From assembly GCF_001999985.1 (NCBI RefSeq), contig NZ_CP019645.1:186001-250000 (forward strand): a stretch of 64,000 nt of DNA, given 5' to 3'. This DNA is from Helicobacter bilis. Its GTDB lineage: Bacteria; Campylobacterota; Campylobacteria; Campylobacterales; Helicobacteraceae. The position numbers were made by a program, and so were the translations under genes. Of the stretch, positions 1-8,764 are shown in pieces; positions within the stretch are counted from its first letter, which is position 1, and each line of letters begins with the position of its first letter. The notes beneath the pieces are model-generated. The model made no database searches and was not told the DNA's origin. It worked only from the letters and a program-made list of their open reading frames with translations.

Positions 1-198
1 TATAATAAAATCCTGCATTTAGCTACACAACATCAACTTGAAGTGATTGATAGAGAGTTTCTACAAACTAGCATTACCTTGCAACTACAAGGGAGTGCTA
101 CAAATTTAGAAAATTTTTCAAAAGAGTATAAGAATCTTTATTATGATAGTATATGTCATAAAATGCAACATATTGGCAAATGCATTAACGCATTATAA
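1..198 (+). CDS. C-terminal fragment of an unidentified protein (possibly YigZ/IMPACT family)
   Basis: The frame is open from the first base to a TAA at 196-198 and gives 65 residues of a protein that begins outside the window. The visible part alternates short beta-like and helical stretches. It loosely resembles the ferredoxin-like C-terminal domain of YigZ/IMPACT proteins, but no motif proves it. The next gene is convergent and ends 22 bases downstream. That this is the end of a real gene is likely; the family is a guess. Confidence 0.5.
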   Translation, partial: YNKILHLATQHQLEVIDREFLQTSITLQLQGSATNLENFSKEYKNLYYDSICHKMQHIGKCINAL

Positions 199-220
199 TA
201 TATAGAATCTTCTTAGTCCC

Positions 221-1033
221 CTATTCATAACTCTTCGATATTTCTGCAAAAATAGATTCTACATTCTTAATATAATCACTACTCATAGGGTTAATAAGAA
301 TGACTTTAGCCCCCATAGTCTTTGCAAGTGTTGCTATATCTTTATTATTACTTTCTGCAAAGACTTTTTTAATCCCTGCTTTTTTACCAAAGTCAGCAAG
401 ACTTAGAATCTCTTTCATGCCATAGGTTTTTCCATGTTGCTCTAGGGCATGCTCTATTAATCCATATTCAGCAGCTGCTTCATCAAATAATGGGTGAAAG
501 ACTATGAAGTCTTTATGTGGCATTTTCTCTAAATGCGATTTTATTTTCCGCTCTAAAATCTCTAATGCATGGTATATTTCCTTTGCATTTTCAGTGTAGA
601 AACTTGCATTTTGCGGATCTTTTGAAGCTAATGCAATGGTAATAATGTTTGTAATCTCTCTAGCATTCTCGATACTAAGCCATAGGTGCATTTGATCCTT
701 TTTGTTTAAGTCTTCATGCAGCATTACAATTTCTAGTATATTTTGCTGTTTATTTGCCTTTAGAATCTTTGGTAGCCATATATTTTCAAAAGGCATGCCT
801 ATACCGATAAATATATCGCTATTTGCTAGAGTTTGCATGTCTTTAAAGCTTGGTTCATAAGTCTCTGCATTTTTATTTTGTGGCACGATGATGTGAATAT
901 CTGCCCTAGATTTTGCGATCCCTTGCACGAAAAAAGAAAGTGGTGGGATACTCACACTTACTTGTAATTTCTTTGCGTATAAAAGATGACACACGCTACA
1001 CATTGTGATAATAACAATTAAAAACTTTTTCAT
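221..1033 (-). CDS. Zinc/manganese ABC transporter substrate-binding protein (ZnuA-like)
   Basis: This 270-residue periplasmic protein belongs to the cluster A-I metal-binding family, which delivers Zn(II) or Mn(II) to an inner-membrane ABC importer. Residues 1-20 form a signal peptide. Candidate metal ligands are His116 (in HLWLS), His180 (in FHPLFDE) and Glu227 (in FAES). At the position of the usual first ligand His (normally in a PHTYEP-like motif) the sequence reads AETYEP, so that histidine is missing, as is seen in some family members. The usual His-rich loop is absent. No permease or ATPase lies beside it in the window. Zn versus Mn cannot be decided. Confidence 0.85.
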   Translation of the reverse strand: MKKFLIVIITMCSVCHLLYAKKLQVSVSIPPLSFFVQGIAKSRADIHIIVPQNKNAETYEPSFKDMQTLANSDIFIGIGMPFENIWLPKILKANKQQNILEIVMLHEDLNKKDQMHLWLSIENAREITNIITIALASKDPQNASFYTENAKEIYHALEILERKIKSHLEKMPHKDFIVFHPLFDEAAAEYGLIEHALEQHGKTYGMKEILSLADFGKKAGIKKVFAESNNKDIATLAKTMGAKVILINPMSSDYIKNVESIFAEISKSYE

Positions 1034-1070
1034 ACATAACCCCTAGACTTTCTACATGAATGGAATCTGC

Positions 1071-1076
1071 TATAAT
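1071..1076 (+). promoter_or_regulatory. Likely -10 box (TATAAT) of murG
   Basis: A perfect TATAAT lies 43 bases before the murG ATG. It sits downstream of an in-frame upstream ATG at 1056, which argues that translation starts at 1119 and not at 1056. Confidence 0.6.
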
Positions 1077-1118
1077 ACTACAAAAATTAGAGATTCACAC
1101 ATAAAAACGGAGATTTAC

Positions 1119-2201
1119 ATGAATATAGCAATCACTGGGGGTGGCACAGGCGGACATTTAGCAATCGCAAGGGCATTGGGCGAAGAGTGCAAGAAGCAGG
1201 GTATCACTACACTCTATATAGGTGGGACAAAAGGGCAGGATAAGCAATGGTTTGATAATGAAAGCACACCTTTTACACATACTGCCTTTTTAGATTCTAT
1301 GCCGGTTGTTAATCAAAGCTTTTTTGGTAAATGGAGTGCGTTAGCAAAAAATATTACAGAATCTTTGAGTGCAAAAAAGCTTTTAAAAGAACATAATATT
1401 AATGCGTGTATTAGTGTCGGTGGATTTAGTGCAGCGACAGGGAGTTTTGGGGCGATTTTTAGCAGGATTCCATTTTTTATACATGAGCAAAATGCGTGTA
1501 TGGGATCGCTAAATAAGCTTTTAAAGCCATTTGCAAAAAGTTTTTTCTCAAGCTTTGAGTATCCTAATGTTACCCTTACGCCTTATCCTATTAATAGTGA
1601 TTTTTTTATGAAGCAAAGAGAGAGAGATACGCTTAAAACTATCGCCTTTTTTGGTGGCTCTCAAGGTGCAAAAGCGATTAATGAACTAGCATTAAATCTT
1701 GCCCCCTTACTTAAAGAGAAAAATATAAAAATCCTGCATCAAGCAGGAAAAATAGATTATGAAAACACTTATAAAGCCTATGTTGAAAAAGGCTTCAATT
1801 TAGCAGATTCTATGCAGGATTTTAAAAGTGGCAATAAGGATATATTTGTATTTGATTTTAGCAGGGATATGGCAGAACTTATGAATATGGCTGATTTTTG
1901 CATTAGTCGTGCTGGAGCATCAAGCCTTTGGGAACTTGTGAGCAATGGCTTACCCACACTTTTTATACCCTACCCATACGCAGCAAAAAATCATCAATAT
2001 TTTAATGCAAAAAGCCTTATTGATAAAGACTTAGCACTGCTTTACACACAAGATGAAATTTCACGCATTGATATAAACGATTTAGCACAAAAAATCACAC
2101 AAATAAATCTTTCTGCTATCTCAAAGTCGCTTATCACAATGGCACAGCAAAATGGTGCTGAATGTATCATTAATCACATAAGGCAATATCTTAAGAATTA
2201 G
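1119..2201 (+). CDS. murG: UDP-N-acetylglucosamine:undecaprenyl-PP-MurNAc-pentapeptide transferase MurG
   Basis: MurG is the peripheral inner-membrane GT28 enzyme that adds GlcNAc to lipid I to make lipid II for peptidoglycan. The 360-residue protein opens with the glycine-rich GGTGGH loop (residues 7-12). It also has the HEQNA segment near residue 125, FFGGSQGA at the start of the C-terminal Rossmann domain, and SRAGASS for UDP-GlcNAc binding. I place the start at 1119 because CGGAGA lies five bases upstream and the -10 box lies between the two possible ATGs. It is divergent from the metal-binding protein gene. The other Mur gene in the window, murC, is 50 kb away. Confidence 0.95.
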   Translation: MNIAITGGGTGGHLAIARALGEECKKQGITTLYIGGTKGQDKQWFDNESTPFTHTAFLDSMPVVNQSFFGKWSALAKNITESLSAKKLLKEHNINACISVGGFSAATGSFGAIFSRIPFFIHEQNACMGSLNKLLKPFAKSFFSSFEYPNVTLTPYPINSDFFMKQRERDTLKTIAFFGGSQGAKAINELALNLAPLLKEKNIKILHQAGKIDYENTYKAYVEKGFNLADSMQDFKSGNKDIFVFDFSRDMAELMNMADFCISRAGASSLWELVSNGLPTLFIPYPYAAKNHQYFNAKSLIDKDLALLYTQDEISRIDINDLAQKITQINLSAISKSLITMAQQNGAECIINHIRQYLKN

Positions 2202-2237
2202 AATCTTATAACAAATAAAAGCTTTGTAATTTTAAGT

Positions 2238-2243
2238 TATAAT
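2238..2243 (+). promoter_or_regulatory. Likely -10 box (TATAAT) of the PP-loop ATPase gene
   Basis: TATAAT lies 48 bases before the ATG at 2286, in the gap after murG. No clear -35 box is visible, which is usual for Helicobacter sigma-70 promoters. Confidence 0.5.
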
Positions 2244-2285
2244 CTCACATATTAAAAAAATATTAATATTTTGGAGTTTATAACT

Positions 2286-3350
2286 ATGACAAAAAAGCAA
2301 ATAAGTGCGGTAGCATTATTTAGTGGTGGATTAGATTCTATGATTTCTATGCAGTTGTTGCACGAGCAAGGCATTAAGGTATATGCGCTAAATTTTAACA
2401 TAGGCTTTGGTAGTAATAAGGATAAAAGTGAGTATTTTTATAACGCAGCTAAGCAAGTTGGGGCAGAACTCATACAGATAAATATCGCAAAGCAGTTTTT
2501 TGATAATATTCTATTTAAGCCGCAATATGGCTATGGGAAGTATTTTAATCCATGTATTGACTGCCATGCAAATATGTTTTCACACGCATTTGCGAAAATG
2601 GTAGAGCTTGGGGCTGATTTTGCCATCAGTGGTGAAGTATTAGGGCAGAGACCAAAAAGTCAAAGAAAAGAGGCAATGGATCAAGTAAAAAAGCTTGTAA
2701 GAAAAATCGGGGAAAATCCCCTATATGATTCTATCCTAAGTCGAGATGGAAGTAATCCTAGTAAGCCAAAAACACTTGATGAGTTAATCCTTCGCCCTAT
2801 GAGTGCCAAACTCATGCCAGAAACCTTTCCTGAAAAAATGGGTTGGGTAGATAGAGAGAGATTGCTTGATGTAAGTGGGAGAGGCAGACAAAGACAGCTT
2901 GACTTACTCAAAAAATATGGTTGGAAATACCATGAAAAGCCCGGCGGTGGCTGTCTCTTAACAGATACTTCAGTCGCCCTAAAGATTAAGGATATGCAAG
3001 CACATAGAAAAGTGGTATTTGAAGATGTTGCATTATTTAAAATCGGTCGCTACATGGTGCTAGAAAATGGCACAAGGTGCGTTATCTCACGCAATGAAGA
3101 AGAGGGCAGAAAGCTTGATATAGAGCATGAATTTATGGATAAAATAGAATTACAAGATATACAAGGACCTATGGCGTTAGTGGAGAAAAACGCACATAAA
3201 GATGATAGAATCTTAGCCGCAAGAATTGTGCTTGGCTATGCGAAAACACAGCTTGATAAGTCGTATAATGTGCGTATTGGCGATGAGGTTTTAACGCTTA
3301 TGCCCTATGCAAAAGAAGAGGCAAGTAAGTTTTTGCTTTTACAATCCTAA
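2286..3350 (+). CDS. PP-loop ATPase related to tRNA thiouridylases (MnmA/ThiI-like)
   Basis: The 354-residue protein begins with the PP-loop ATP-binding motif SGGLDS (about residues 13-18). It has a CIDCH cysteine pair near residue 90, which suggests adenylation chemistry on tRNA or sulfur handling, as in MnmA and ThiI. The C-terminal third, starting near a PGGGC segment, matches the NFACT-R-like extension I recall from this Campylobacterota family. The TTG at 2271 belongs to the ribosome binding site (TTGGAG), so I start at the ATG at 2286. It is a paralogue of true MnmA, so the exact substrate is unknown. A thioesterase gene follows 14 bases later and is probably cotranscribed. Confidence 0.75.
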   Translation: MTKKQISAVALFSGGLDSMISMQLLHEQGIKVYALNFNIGFGSNKDKSEYFYNAAKQVGAELIQINIAKQFFDNILFKPQYGYGKYFNPCIDCHANMFSHAFAKMVELGADFAISGEVLGQRPKSQRKEAMDQVKKLVRKIGENPLYDSILSRDGSNPSKPKTLDELILRPMSAKLMPETFPEKMGWVDRERLLDVSGRGRQRQLDLLKKYGWKYHEKPGGGCLLTDTSVALKIKDMQAHRKVVFEDVALFKIGRYMVLENGTRCVISRNEEEGRKLDIEHEFMDKIELQDIQGPMALVEKNAHKDDRILAARIVLGYAKTQLDKSYNVRIGDEVLTLMPYAKEEASKFLLLQS

Positions 3351-3364
3351 CTTAAGGGGGCAAC

Positions 3365-3775
3365 ATGGTCTCGTATGTGTTTTATGATGATACAGATTGT
3401 GGCGGTATCGTATATCATGCAAATTACCTTGTCTTTTGTGAGCGGGCGCGCTCTTTACTCTTTTTTGAAAAAGGCATGCTTCCGCATAATACAAAACATG
3501 GCTTTGTAGTCAAAGAGATAGAATCTAGCTTTATAAAAACACTGCATTTAGGCGATAAATATAAAGTGCAAACTACACCTTTAGAGATAAAAAGTGCTTC
3601 ACTGATTTTAAAACAAGAAATATTTAGAATTGCTACATGTAATACTGCACTAGATACACCAGAGCTTGTTTTTAGCCTAAAAGTAAAACTCGCACACATT
3701 GACATTCATACAAAAAAGCCATGCAAAATTACAGATTCACTGCAAGATGTTGCCGGGTTTTTTACTTGTGAGTGA
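3365..3775 (+). CDS. YbgC-type acyl-CoA thioesterase
   Basis: This small hotdog-fold protein of 136 residues carries the 4-hydroxybenzoyl-CoA thioesterase signature near its start: DDTDCGGIVYHANY, with the catalytic Asp in DTD. Family members hydrolyse short acyl-CoA or acyl-ACP thioesters and are often linked to the cell envelope; in H. pylori YbgC acts on acyl-CoAs. The ribosome binding site AAGGGGG lies just upstream of the ATG. It follows the PP-loop gene closely and likely shares its transcript. Confidence 0.85.
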   Translation: MVSYVFYDDTDCGGIVYHANYLVFCERARSLLFFEKGMLPHNTKHGFVVKEIESSFIKTLHLGDKYKVQTTPLEIKSASLILKQEIFRIATCNTALDTPELVFSLKVKLAHIDIHTKKPCKITDSLQDVAGFFTCE

Positions 3776-3973
3776 TTCTGTATATAGATTTATGTGATGC
3801 TTTAGAATCTTAGATTACATACTTAATCATGCTTGTATTTATAATTTACTGAGTTTCTCTCTTATAGCTTGAAAATATCTCTTCTCTTTTACATAAAAAC
3901 CTACTTCACATAAGATTCAAATATGTTTTCAATCTTTATAATAATTTCTATGTAAAATGCAAAATTAGATCAT

Positions 3974-4105
3974 AAAATTTAGATTACATATTGTGTTTGT
4001 TACTTTTTGTATCTATTTCTAAGTGCCTTGTCATGCGTTATTGAATGATTTTTTATATAAAAAATACAATTTTTATGCAAAAAATTTAAATTACATATTG
4101 TGTTT
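3974..4105 (+). promoter_or_regulatory. Twin 25-bp direct repeats upstream of metE (candidate operators)
   Basis: Two 25-base units at 3974-3998 and 4081-4105 differ at one base. They start 107 bases apart in the 380-bp AT-rich gap before metE and share the core ATTACATATTGTGTTT. A shorter relative (TAGATTACATA) occurs near 3810. Nothing else in this gap looks like a gene. Their position suggests binding sites for a regulator of methionine synthesis, but no regulator is identified. Confidence 0.5.
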
Positions 4106-4155
4106 TTAAATTTTTATGCCATAATTGCACCATAACATTACAAAAAGGAAACACA

Positions 4156-6411
4156 ATGGGCAATATTTTAGGATTTCCACGAGTTGGACAAAATAGAGAG
4201 TTAAAAAAGGCGTTGGAGAGCTTTTGGAGTGGCAAAAGCACACAAAGTGATTTAGAATCTGTGGCAAAGGCATTGCGAGAAAAGCACTGGGCGGAGCAAA
4301 AGGATTTGGATTTTGTATGTGTGAATGACTTTAGCTTGTATGATAATGTGCTAGATTTAGCATACTCGTTAAACGCAAAACCTAAACGATTTAAGGATTT
4401 AAGCGGGTTAGAGGGCTATTTTGCAATGGCAAGAGGGCATAAGAATGGCGTGGCTTGTGAGATGACAAAGTGGTTTAATACAAACTATCACTATGTCGTG
4501 CCAGAGCTAAGTGAAGATGATAACTACAAGGCAGATATAAGCAATATTAAAGCCTATTATAATGAAGCAAAAGCACTAGGTTTCAATCCTAAAATCTCAC
4601 TCATTGGGCTTTTTACATTTTTTGGGCTAAGTAAGATTGCAAATGGGAATCCTACTGCGATTTTTAATAAGCTAAAAGCGGCGTATTTGGAGTTAATAAA
4701 AGAAATTGCAAAGCTAGATTCTAAAGTCGTTATTGAGTTTAGTGAGCCGCTTTTTGTGCGTGGGCTAAACAAAGAGATTTTTAGTGGCATTGATATAGAA
4801 TCTGAAGTATTAAATGTTTATAACGCCATTGCAGATAGCGGCATACAGGCGATTGTAAGCACATTTTTTGAGCATAGCAATGAGCTTACAAAAATCCTTG
4901 TAAAGTCAAAAGTTGCAGGGCTTGGGCTTGACTTTATCTATGGGGAGAAAAATAAAGAGAGTTTAGATTTAATCGCACAGAGTGATAAGATTCTCTACGC
5001 GGGGGTTGTTGATGGGCGAAATATTTGGGTAGCAGATATTGAATCTAAGCTTAAACTTTTAGAATCTATTAGTGCGATTGTGCCAAAAGATAGGGTTGTA
5101 GTGAGTGCTTCTTGCTCACTTTTGCACCTGCCTTTTAGTAAAGAGGGAGAAAATAAGATTGAAAAAGAGATTTTATCGTGGCTAAGCTTTGCTAGAGAGA
5201 AGATTACTGAGCTTTGTGCGATAGAAAAGGCGTATAGAGGGAGCTTAGATTCTGCTACACAAAGCTTTTTAGAGCAGAATAAAGCGATAAATCAATCTCG
5301 CAAAAACTCTAGTAAAACGCATAATACAACTATACGCCAAAGAGTAGAATCTTATAGTATAAAAGAGCGAAGTCTGCCTTTTAAAGAACGCATTAAGATT
5401 CAAAAAGAAGCTTTTCACTTCCCACTTTTGCCAACCACAACGATTGGCTCATTCCCGCAAACTAGCGAAATAAGGGCATTGCGTCTAGGCTATAAAAAGG
5501 GCGAGATAAACAAGGCAGAGTATGAAAAAGGCATAAAGGCGTATATCAAGGATTGCGTGGAATTTCAAGATTCTATTGGGCTTGATGTGTTGGTGCACGG
5601 GGAGCCGGAGCGAAATGATATGGTGGAGTATTTTGGAGAGCAGTTAAGCGGCTTTGTGTTTAGCGCAAATGCGTGGGTGCAAAGCTATGGTAGCCGCTGT
5701 GTGAAGCCCCCTATCATTTATGGCGATGTGGAGCGTCCTAAGGCGATGACGATTGAGTGGATAACTTACGCGCAAAGTCTTACGCAAAAAGTGATGAAAG
5801 GAATGCTAACCGGTCCTGTAACGATTTTAAACTGGAGCTTTGTGCGTGATGACTTGAGTAGAAAGGAAGTCTGCGAGCAGTTGGCTTTGTGTATTGCCGA
5901 TGAGATTGATGACTTGCAAAAGGCGGGGATTAAAGTTATACAAGTTGATGAAGCGGCATTCAAAGAGGGCTATCCTTTGAGAGCTGAAAATATCAAGGAT
6001 TATGAATCTTGGGCGTTGTCGTGCTTTAAAACTTCTGTGGCGATTGCTACGCCAAAGACGCAGATTCACACGCATATGTGTTATAGCGAGTTTAATGACA
6101 TTATTAAAACCATTGAAGCCCTTGATGCCGATGTGATTAGCATTGAGACTGCACGAAGTGGCAATGAGCTACTAAAAGTCTTTAAGCAAGTAGGCTATAC
6201 AAATGAAGTGGGACCGGGCGTATATGACATACATAGCCCTAGAATCCCAAGTGTTGAAGAGCTAGTAACACAGATTAACGCTCTACTTGAAGTGTTGCCA
6301 AAAGAGCAGCTATGGATAAATCCAGATTGTGGGCTAAAAACTAGGAAGTGGGAAGAGGTGAAGCCAAGTCTGCAAAATATAGTAGAGGCAGTGAAAAAAG
6401 TGCGTGGCTAG
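4156..6411 (+). CDS. metE: Cobalamin-independent methionine synthase MetE
   Basis: MetE transfers the methyl group of 5-methyl-tetrahydropteroyl-polyglutamate to homocysteine to make methionine without B12. The 751-residue length is normal for the two-barrel enzyme. The N-terminal FPRVGQNRELKKALE segment binds folate, and the catalytic barrel begins near TTTIGSFPQT. Zinc ligands are visible as His and Cys in THMCYSEF (near residue 640), the Glu in IETARS and the late Cys in NPDCGLKTR. AAAAGGAAA precedes the ATG. metF, which supplies its methyl donor, lies 650 bases downstream on the same strand, so the two probably form a methionine unit. Confidence 0.97.
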   Translation: MGNILGFPRVGQNRELKKALESFWSGKSTQSDLESVAKALREKHWAEQKDLDFVCVNDFSLYDNVLDLAYSLNAKPKRFKDLSGLEGYFAMARGHKNGVACEMTKWFNTNYHYVVPELSEDDNYKADISNIKAYYNEAKALGFNPKISLIGLFTFFGLSKIANGNPTAIFNKLKAAYLELIKEIAKLDSKVVIEFSEPLFVRGLNKEIFSGIDIESEVLNVYNAIADSGIQAIVSTFFEHSNELTKILVKSKVAGLGLDFIYGEKNKESLDLIAQSDKILYAGVVDGRNIWVADIESKLKLLESISAIVPKDRVVVSASCSLLHLPFSKEGENKIEKEILSWLSFAREKITELCAIEKAYRGSLDSATQSFLEQNKAINQSRKNSSKTHNTTIRQRVESYSIKERSLPFKERIKIQKEAFHFPLLPTTTIGSFPQTSEIRALRLGYKKGEINKAEYEKGIKAYIKDCVEFQDSIGLDVLVHGEPERNDMVEYFGEQLSGFVFSANAWVQSYGSRCVKPPIIYGDVERPKAMTIEWITYAQSLTQKVMKGMLTGPVTILNWSFVRDDLSRKEVCEQLALCIADEIDDLQKAGIKVIQVDEAAFKEGYPLRAENIKDYESWALSCFKTSVAIATPKTQIHTHMCYSEFNDIIKTIEALDADVISIETARSGNELLKVFKQVGYTNEVGPGVYDIHSPRIPSVEELVTQINALLEVLPKEQLWINPDCGLKTRKWEEVKPSLQNIVEAVKKVRG

Positions 6412-7060
6412 GGCATTCAGTATTGAGCGATAAATCGGCGATTCTGCGTTCGCCAACTGCGGCACTTACGCTGAAGTAAGCTTCTTGTTGGCTCACTTGA
6501 AACGCCGATTTACTAAAGAAACCTGCTGTGGCTTCGCCTTGCACCGCTTCGCTGGTTTTCTCATCTCAATCCTTAGAATGCCAAGATTCAAACAATGTGG
6601 ATTCTAGCATTGCAGAATCTTACGCAAATTCTATGTTTTTTGTCATTTTGAGCCTTTGAAAAAGACGAAAAATCTAAAAGGCTTAGAATCTCAATCAGAT
6701 TCCACAATCGCCAAAGTGGCAAAGCACGACTTTGCCACCATAAAAATCAATGTTACACGCAAAGCGTGTAAGTCCCACTCTCGCCCCTCTCGTGGTGTGT
6801 AGCTTTGGGAATAAGGTGGCAGCAGTGCCACCGCCAAAGCGAAGTGTGATAGGGAATAGCGAGGCTCTCCCCTTGATTGCCGATGTAGCTTTGCAAATCC
6901 CGTAAGGGTAAAAAGTGGCGACTTTTTCGGGGCTAAGGGGAGCGGGGAGGGGATAAACCCCTTTTTGCGAAAAAAAGAAAGCATAGAAAAATAAAGAGAA
7001 ATTAGAAAATTTAGCAAGTGGCAGGAGATTCGTAAAAAACTAAAATAAAAAGGATAGAAA
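6412..7060. other. GC-rich, hairpin-dense spacer between metE and metF
   Basis: This 650-base stretch is clearly richer in G and C than its surroundings and contains no convincing gene. A long frame on the minus strand is mostly the shadow of metF. It is crowded with short inverted repeats: AAATCGGCG with CGCCGATTT, GTGGCAAAG with CTTTGCCAC, TTACACGC with GCGTGTAA, GGTGGCA with TGCCACC, and AAAAAGT with ACTTTTT. It also holds one half of a dispersed palindromic repeat. It may be a repeat cluster or a decayed gene. Confidence 0.5.
6640..6674 (-). repeat. Half copy of the TGTCAT...ATGACA palindromic repeat
   Basis: On the minus strand this reads AGATTTTTCG, then CTTTTTCAAAGG, then CTCAAAATGACA. 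That matches the right arm of the repeat inserted inside the cvfB-like gene at 53798-53878. The left arm is absent. Confidence 0.6.
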
Positions 7061-7966
7061 ATGTTAGAGCAACTCATCACTAAACTCCAAAGTAACGAGC
7101 CATTTTTAAGCGTAGAAGTCTCGCCAAGCCTTAGCTCTACAATCGGGCAAAGCGTAATAGATGAGTTAGAATCTTTAAGCCAAGCAGATTGTTTTGTTTG
7201 CACAGATTCCCCACTTGCACGGCTCAAACCCTCTTCAATCCTAAGCTCTATCAAGCTACAAAATGCCCTAAAAAAGCCCTTAATCTGCACGCTTTCAATG
7301 CGAGATAGAAACTCCATTGCCTTGTGTGGCGATATTTTGGGGGCAAATGAGTTTGGACTTCGCTCCTTTTTAAGTCTTAGTGGCGATGGGGTGAAAAATG
7401 GCGATTGTGCGGGGGCTAAGGGCGTATTTGAAGAAAGTTCTCTAAAACTAGGCAGGATTATAGATGGGCTAAATCAAGGCATAGCAGCAAATGGCAAGGT
7501 GCTAAAGGATAGCGTGGAGACAATCTATAATTTTTCAGTTATTAATTCCTATGCCAACAACACAGAATCTTTAAAAAAGAAAATGCTAAAAAAGCTTAGT
7601 AATTCAGCGGTGCAAGGGCTTTTTACTCAACCTGTATTCTCACTTGAAGCCGCAAGGTTTTTACTTGAGAGTATGGAATCTATAAATAAAGAGCTAGGGC
7701 AAAACTGCGTGATGATTCTAGGATTTTTCCCTGTGCTAAGTTATAAGGTGGCGTTATTTTTGCGGGATAAACTGCCCGGCGTGTATATCCCAAATGAATG
7801 GGTGCAAAAGCTAGAAAAGGCGAGTATTAAAGGCAAAGAAGTAGAGCGAAAAATCGGCTTAGAGCTATCAAGGGAGCTTTTTAAGGATTTACAAACATTG
7901 CATAATAAATTCCACTTTATGAGTGCGAATAAACCGAGTTTGCTAAGGGAGTTTGTGCAGGATTAA
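7061..7966 (+). CDS. metF: 5,10-methylenetetrahydrofolate reductase MetF-like
   Basis: The 301-residue protein has the length and layout of the flavin TIM-barrel reductase that makes 5-methyl-THF for methionine synthase. The N-terminal strand (PFLSVEVSPS) corresponds to the family's FEFFPP region and QPVFS to the usual TQ(F/P) segment late in the barrel. It is divergent from the E. coli type: the canonical FFPP is replaced by VSPS, so the family is assigned from overall layout and the metE neighbour. AAAAAGGATAGAAA precedes the ATG. Confidence 0.75.
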   Translation: MLEQLITKLQSNEPFLSVEVSPSLSSTIGQSVIDELESLSQADCFVCTDSPLARLKPSSILSSIKLQNALKKPLICTLSMRDRNSIALCGDILGANEFGLRSFLSLSGDGVKNGDCAGAKGVFEESSLKLGRIIDGLNQGIAANGKVLKDSVETIYNFSVINSYANNTESLKKKMLKKLSNSAVQGLFTQPVFSLEAARFLLESMESINKELGQNCVMILGFFPVLSYKVALFLRDKLPGVYIPNEWVQKLEKASIKGKEVERKIGLELSRELFKDLQTLHNKFHFMSANKPSLLREFVQD

Positions 7967-8085
7967 AGATATTAATACAATCTCTTATCTATACTTACAA
8001 AAAAATGACAAAGATATAATCGTATTGCCCCCCCCATTAAAACTTTATTGTTGCAGACTTTATGCCTAAAAAGCAGAAAAGTAGC

Positions 8086-8658
8086 CTAGAGTAGTGTAAC
8101 CTTACCCTTATGCGTGGTAAGTATGCCCTGTGTTTTTAGGGTTTTTAGGGTGCGGGATAGGGATTCTGGTGCGATATTTAGGGCGTTTGCGATGTGTCGT
8201 TGGGTGAGTGTGTGGAGGCTATCTTTGTTGTGTGAGAGATAGCTTAGGACTTTTTCTTGCAAACTTTGATTTTGCAGGGCAATGTGAGATTCTAGAATCT
8301 GTATCTTTTTACATAATGAAGTGATAAAAAGCAAACAAATCTCGCTATTACCCAAACAATGCGTGTGGAAACTCTCTTGGCTTATAGCGATAATCTCGCA
8401 TATTGAGGCACATTCGGCATTTGCTGGATAGGGGCTTTGCATAAAAAAGGGCATTTCAGCGATGAATTGCGGAGATGAAAGTGTGTGTAGCGTTAGCTGT
8501 GTGCTTGAGATATGCTCCTTTGTCTTATAAAGTCGCACTTTGCCGCTAAGAAGTAGGTATAAATGCGTAGGCATAGCACCTTGAAGGAATAGAATCTCGC
8601 CGTTTTGATATGTGCGTTTATTGCCGATTTGCTCTAAAATATTAAAAAGTTTTTGCAT
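8086..8658 (-). CDS. Crp/Fnr-family regulator (NssR-like)
   Basis: The 190-residue protein has an N-terminal cyclic-nucleotide-binding-like beta barrel (about residues 10-115), a dimerisation helix, and a C-terminal winged helix with recognition segment NALNIAPESLSRTLKTL. No FNR-type cysteine cluster is visible. I start at the ATG at 8658 because AAGGAT lies six bases upstream; the earlier ATG at 8691 lacks such a site. It is divergent from a CopD-like gene and a truncated globin. In Campylobacter, NssR of this family controls the globins Cgb and Ctb during nitrosative stress, so a nitric-oxide-response role is a reasonable inference. A 14-base dyad lies just upstream. Confidence 0.75.
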   Translation of the reverse strand: MQKLFNILEQIGNKRTYQNGEILFLQGAMPTHLYLLLSGKVRLYKTKEHISSTQLTLHTLSSPQFIAEMPFFMQSPYPANAECASICEIIAISQESFHTHCLGNSEICLLFITSLCKKIQILESHIALQNQSLQEKVLSYLSHNKDSLHTLTQRHIANALNIAPESLSRTLKTLKTQGILTTHKGKVTLL

Positions 8659-8684
8659 ACATAATCCTTTAAAAATAGAGAATC

Positions 8685-8698
8685 TTAACATATATCAA
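8685..8698. promoter_or_regulatory. Crp/Fnr-type operator TTAACatatATCAA
   Basis: This 14-base site joins an NssR-like half (TTAAC) and an FNR-like half (ATCAA) across four bases, the spacing typical of the family. It lies between the regulator start (8658) and the divergent CopD-like gene (8765), so it could serve both promoters. It is a pattern match only. Confidence 0.45.
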
Positions 8699-8764
8699 TG
8701 TTTTCTTGTGTAATTTTGTCTAGCATTGCATTGGGATTCTATTATCATTGATGAAAGGAATAAA

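Noticed and set aside
1056-1118. Upstream in-frame start for murG
   Set aside because: The likely -10 box lies downstream of this ATG, and the conserved N-terminus starts at 1119.
6691-7317. Long minus-strand frame of 208 codons across the metE-metF gap
   Set aside because: More than a third of it is the antisense of metF and the rest lies in hairpin-rich DNA; the translation has no family-like pattern and no ribosome binding site.
8028-8035. C8 run between metF and the Crp/Fnr gene
   Set aside because: It is short, lies outside any gene I can support, and is not clearly in a promoter, so I do not call it a phase switch.
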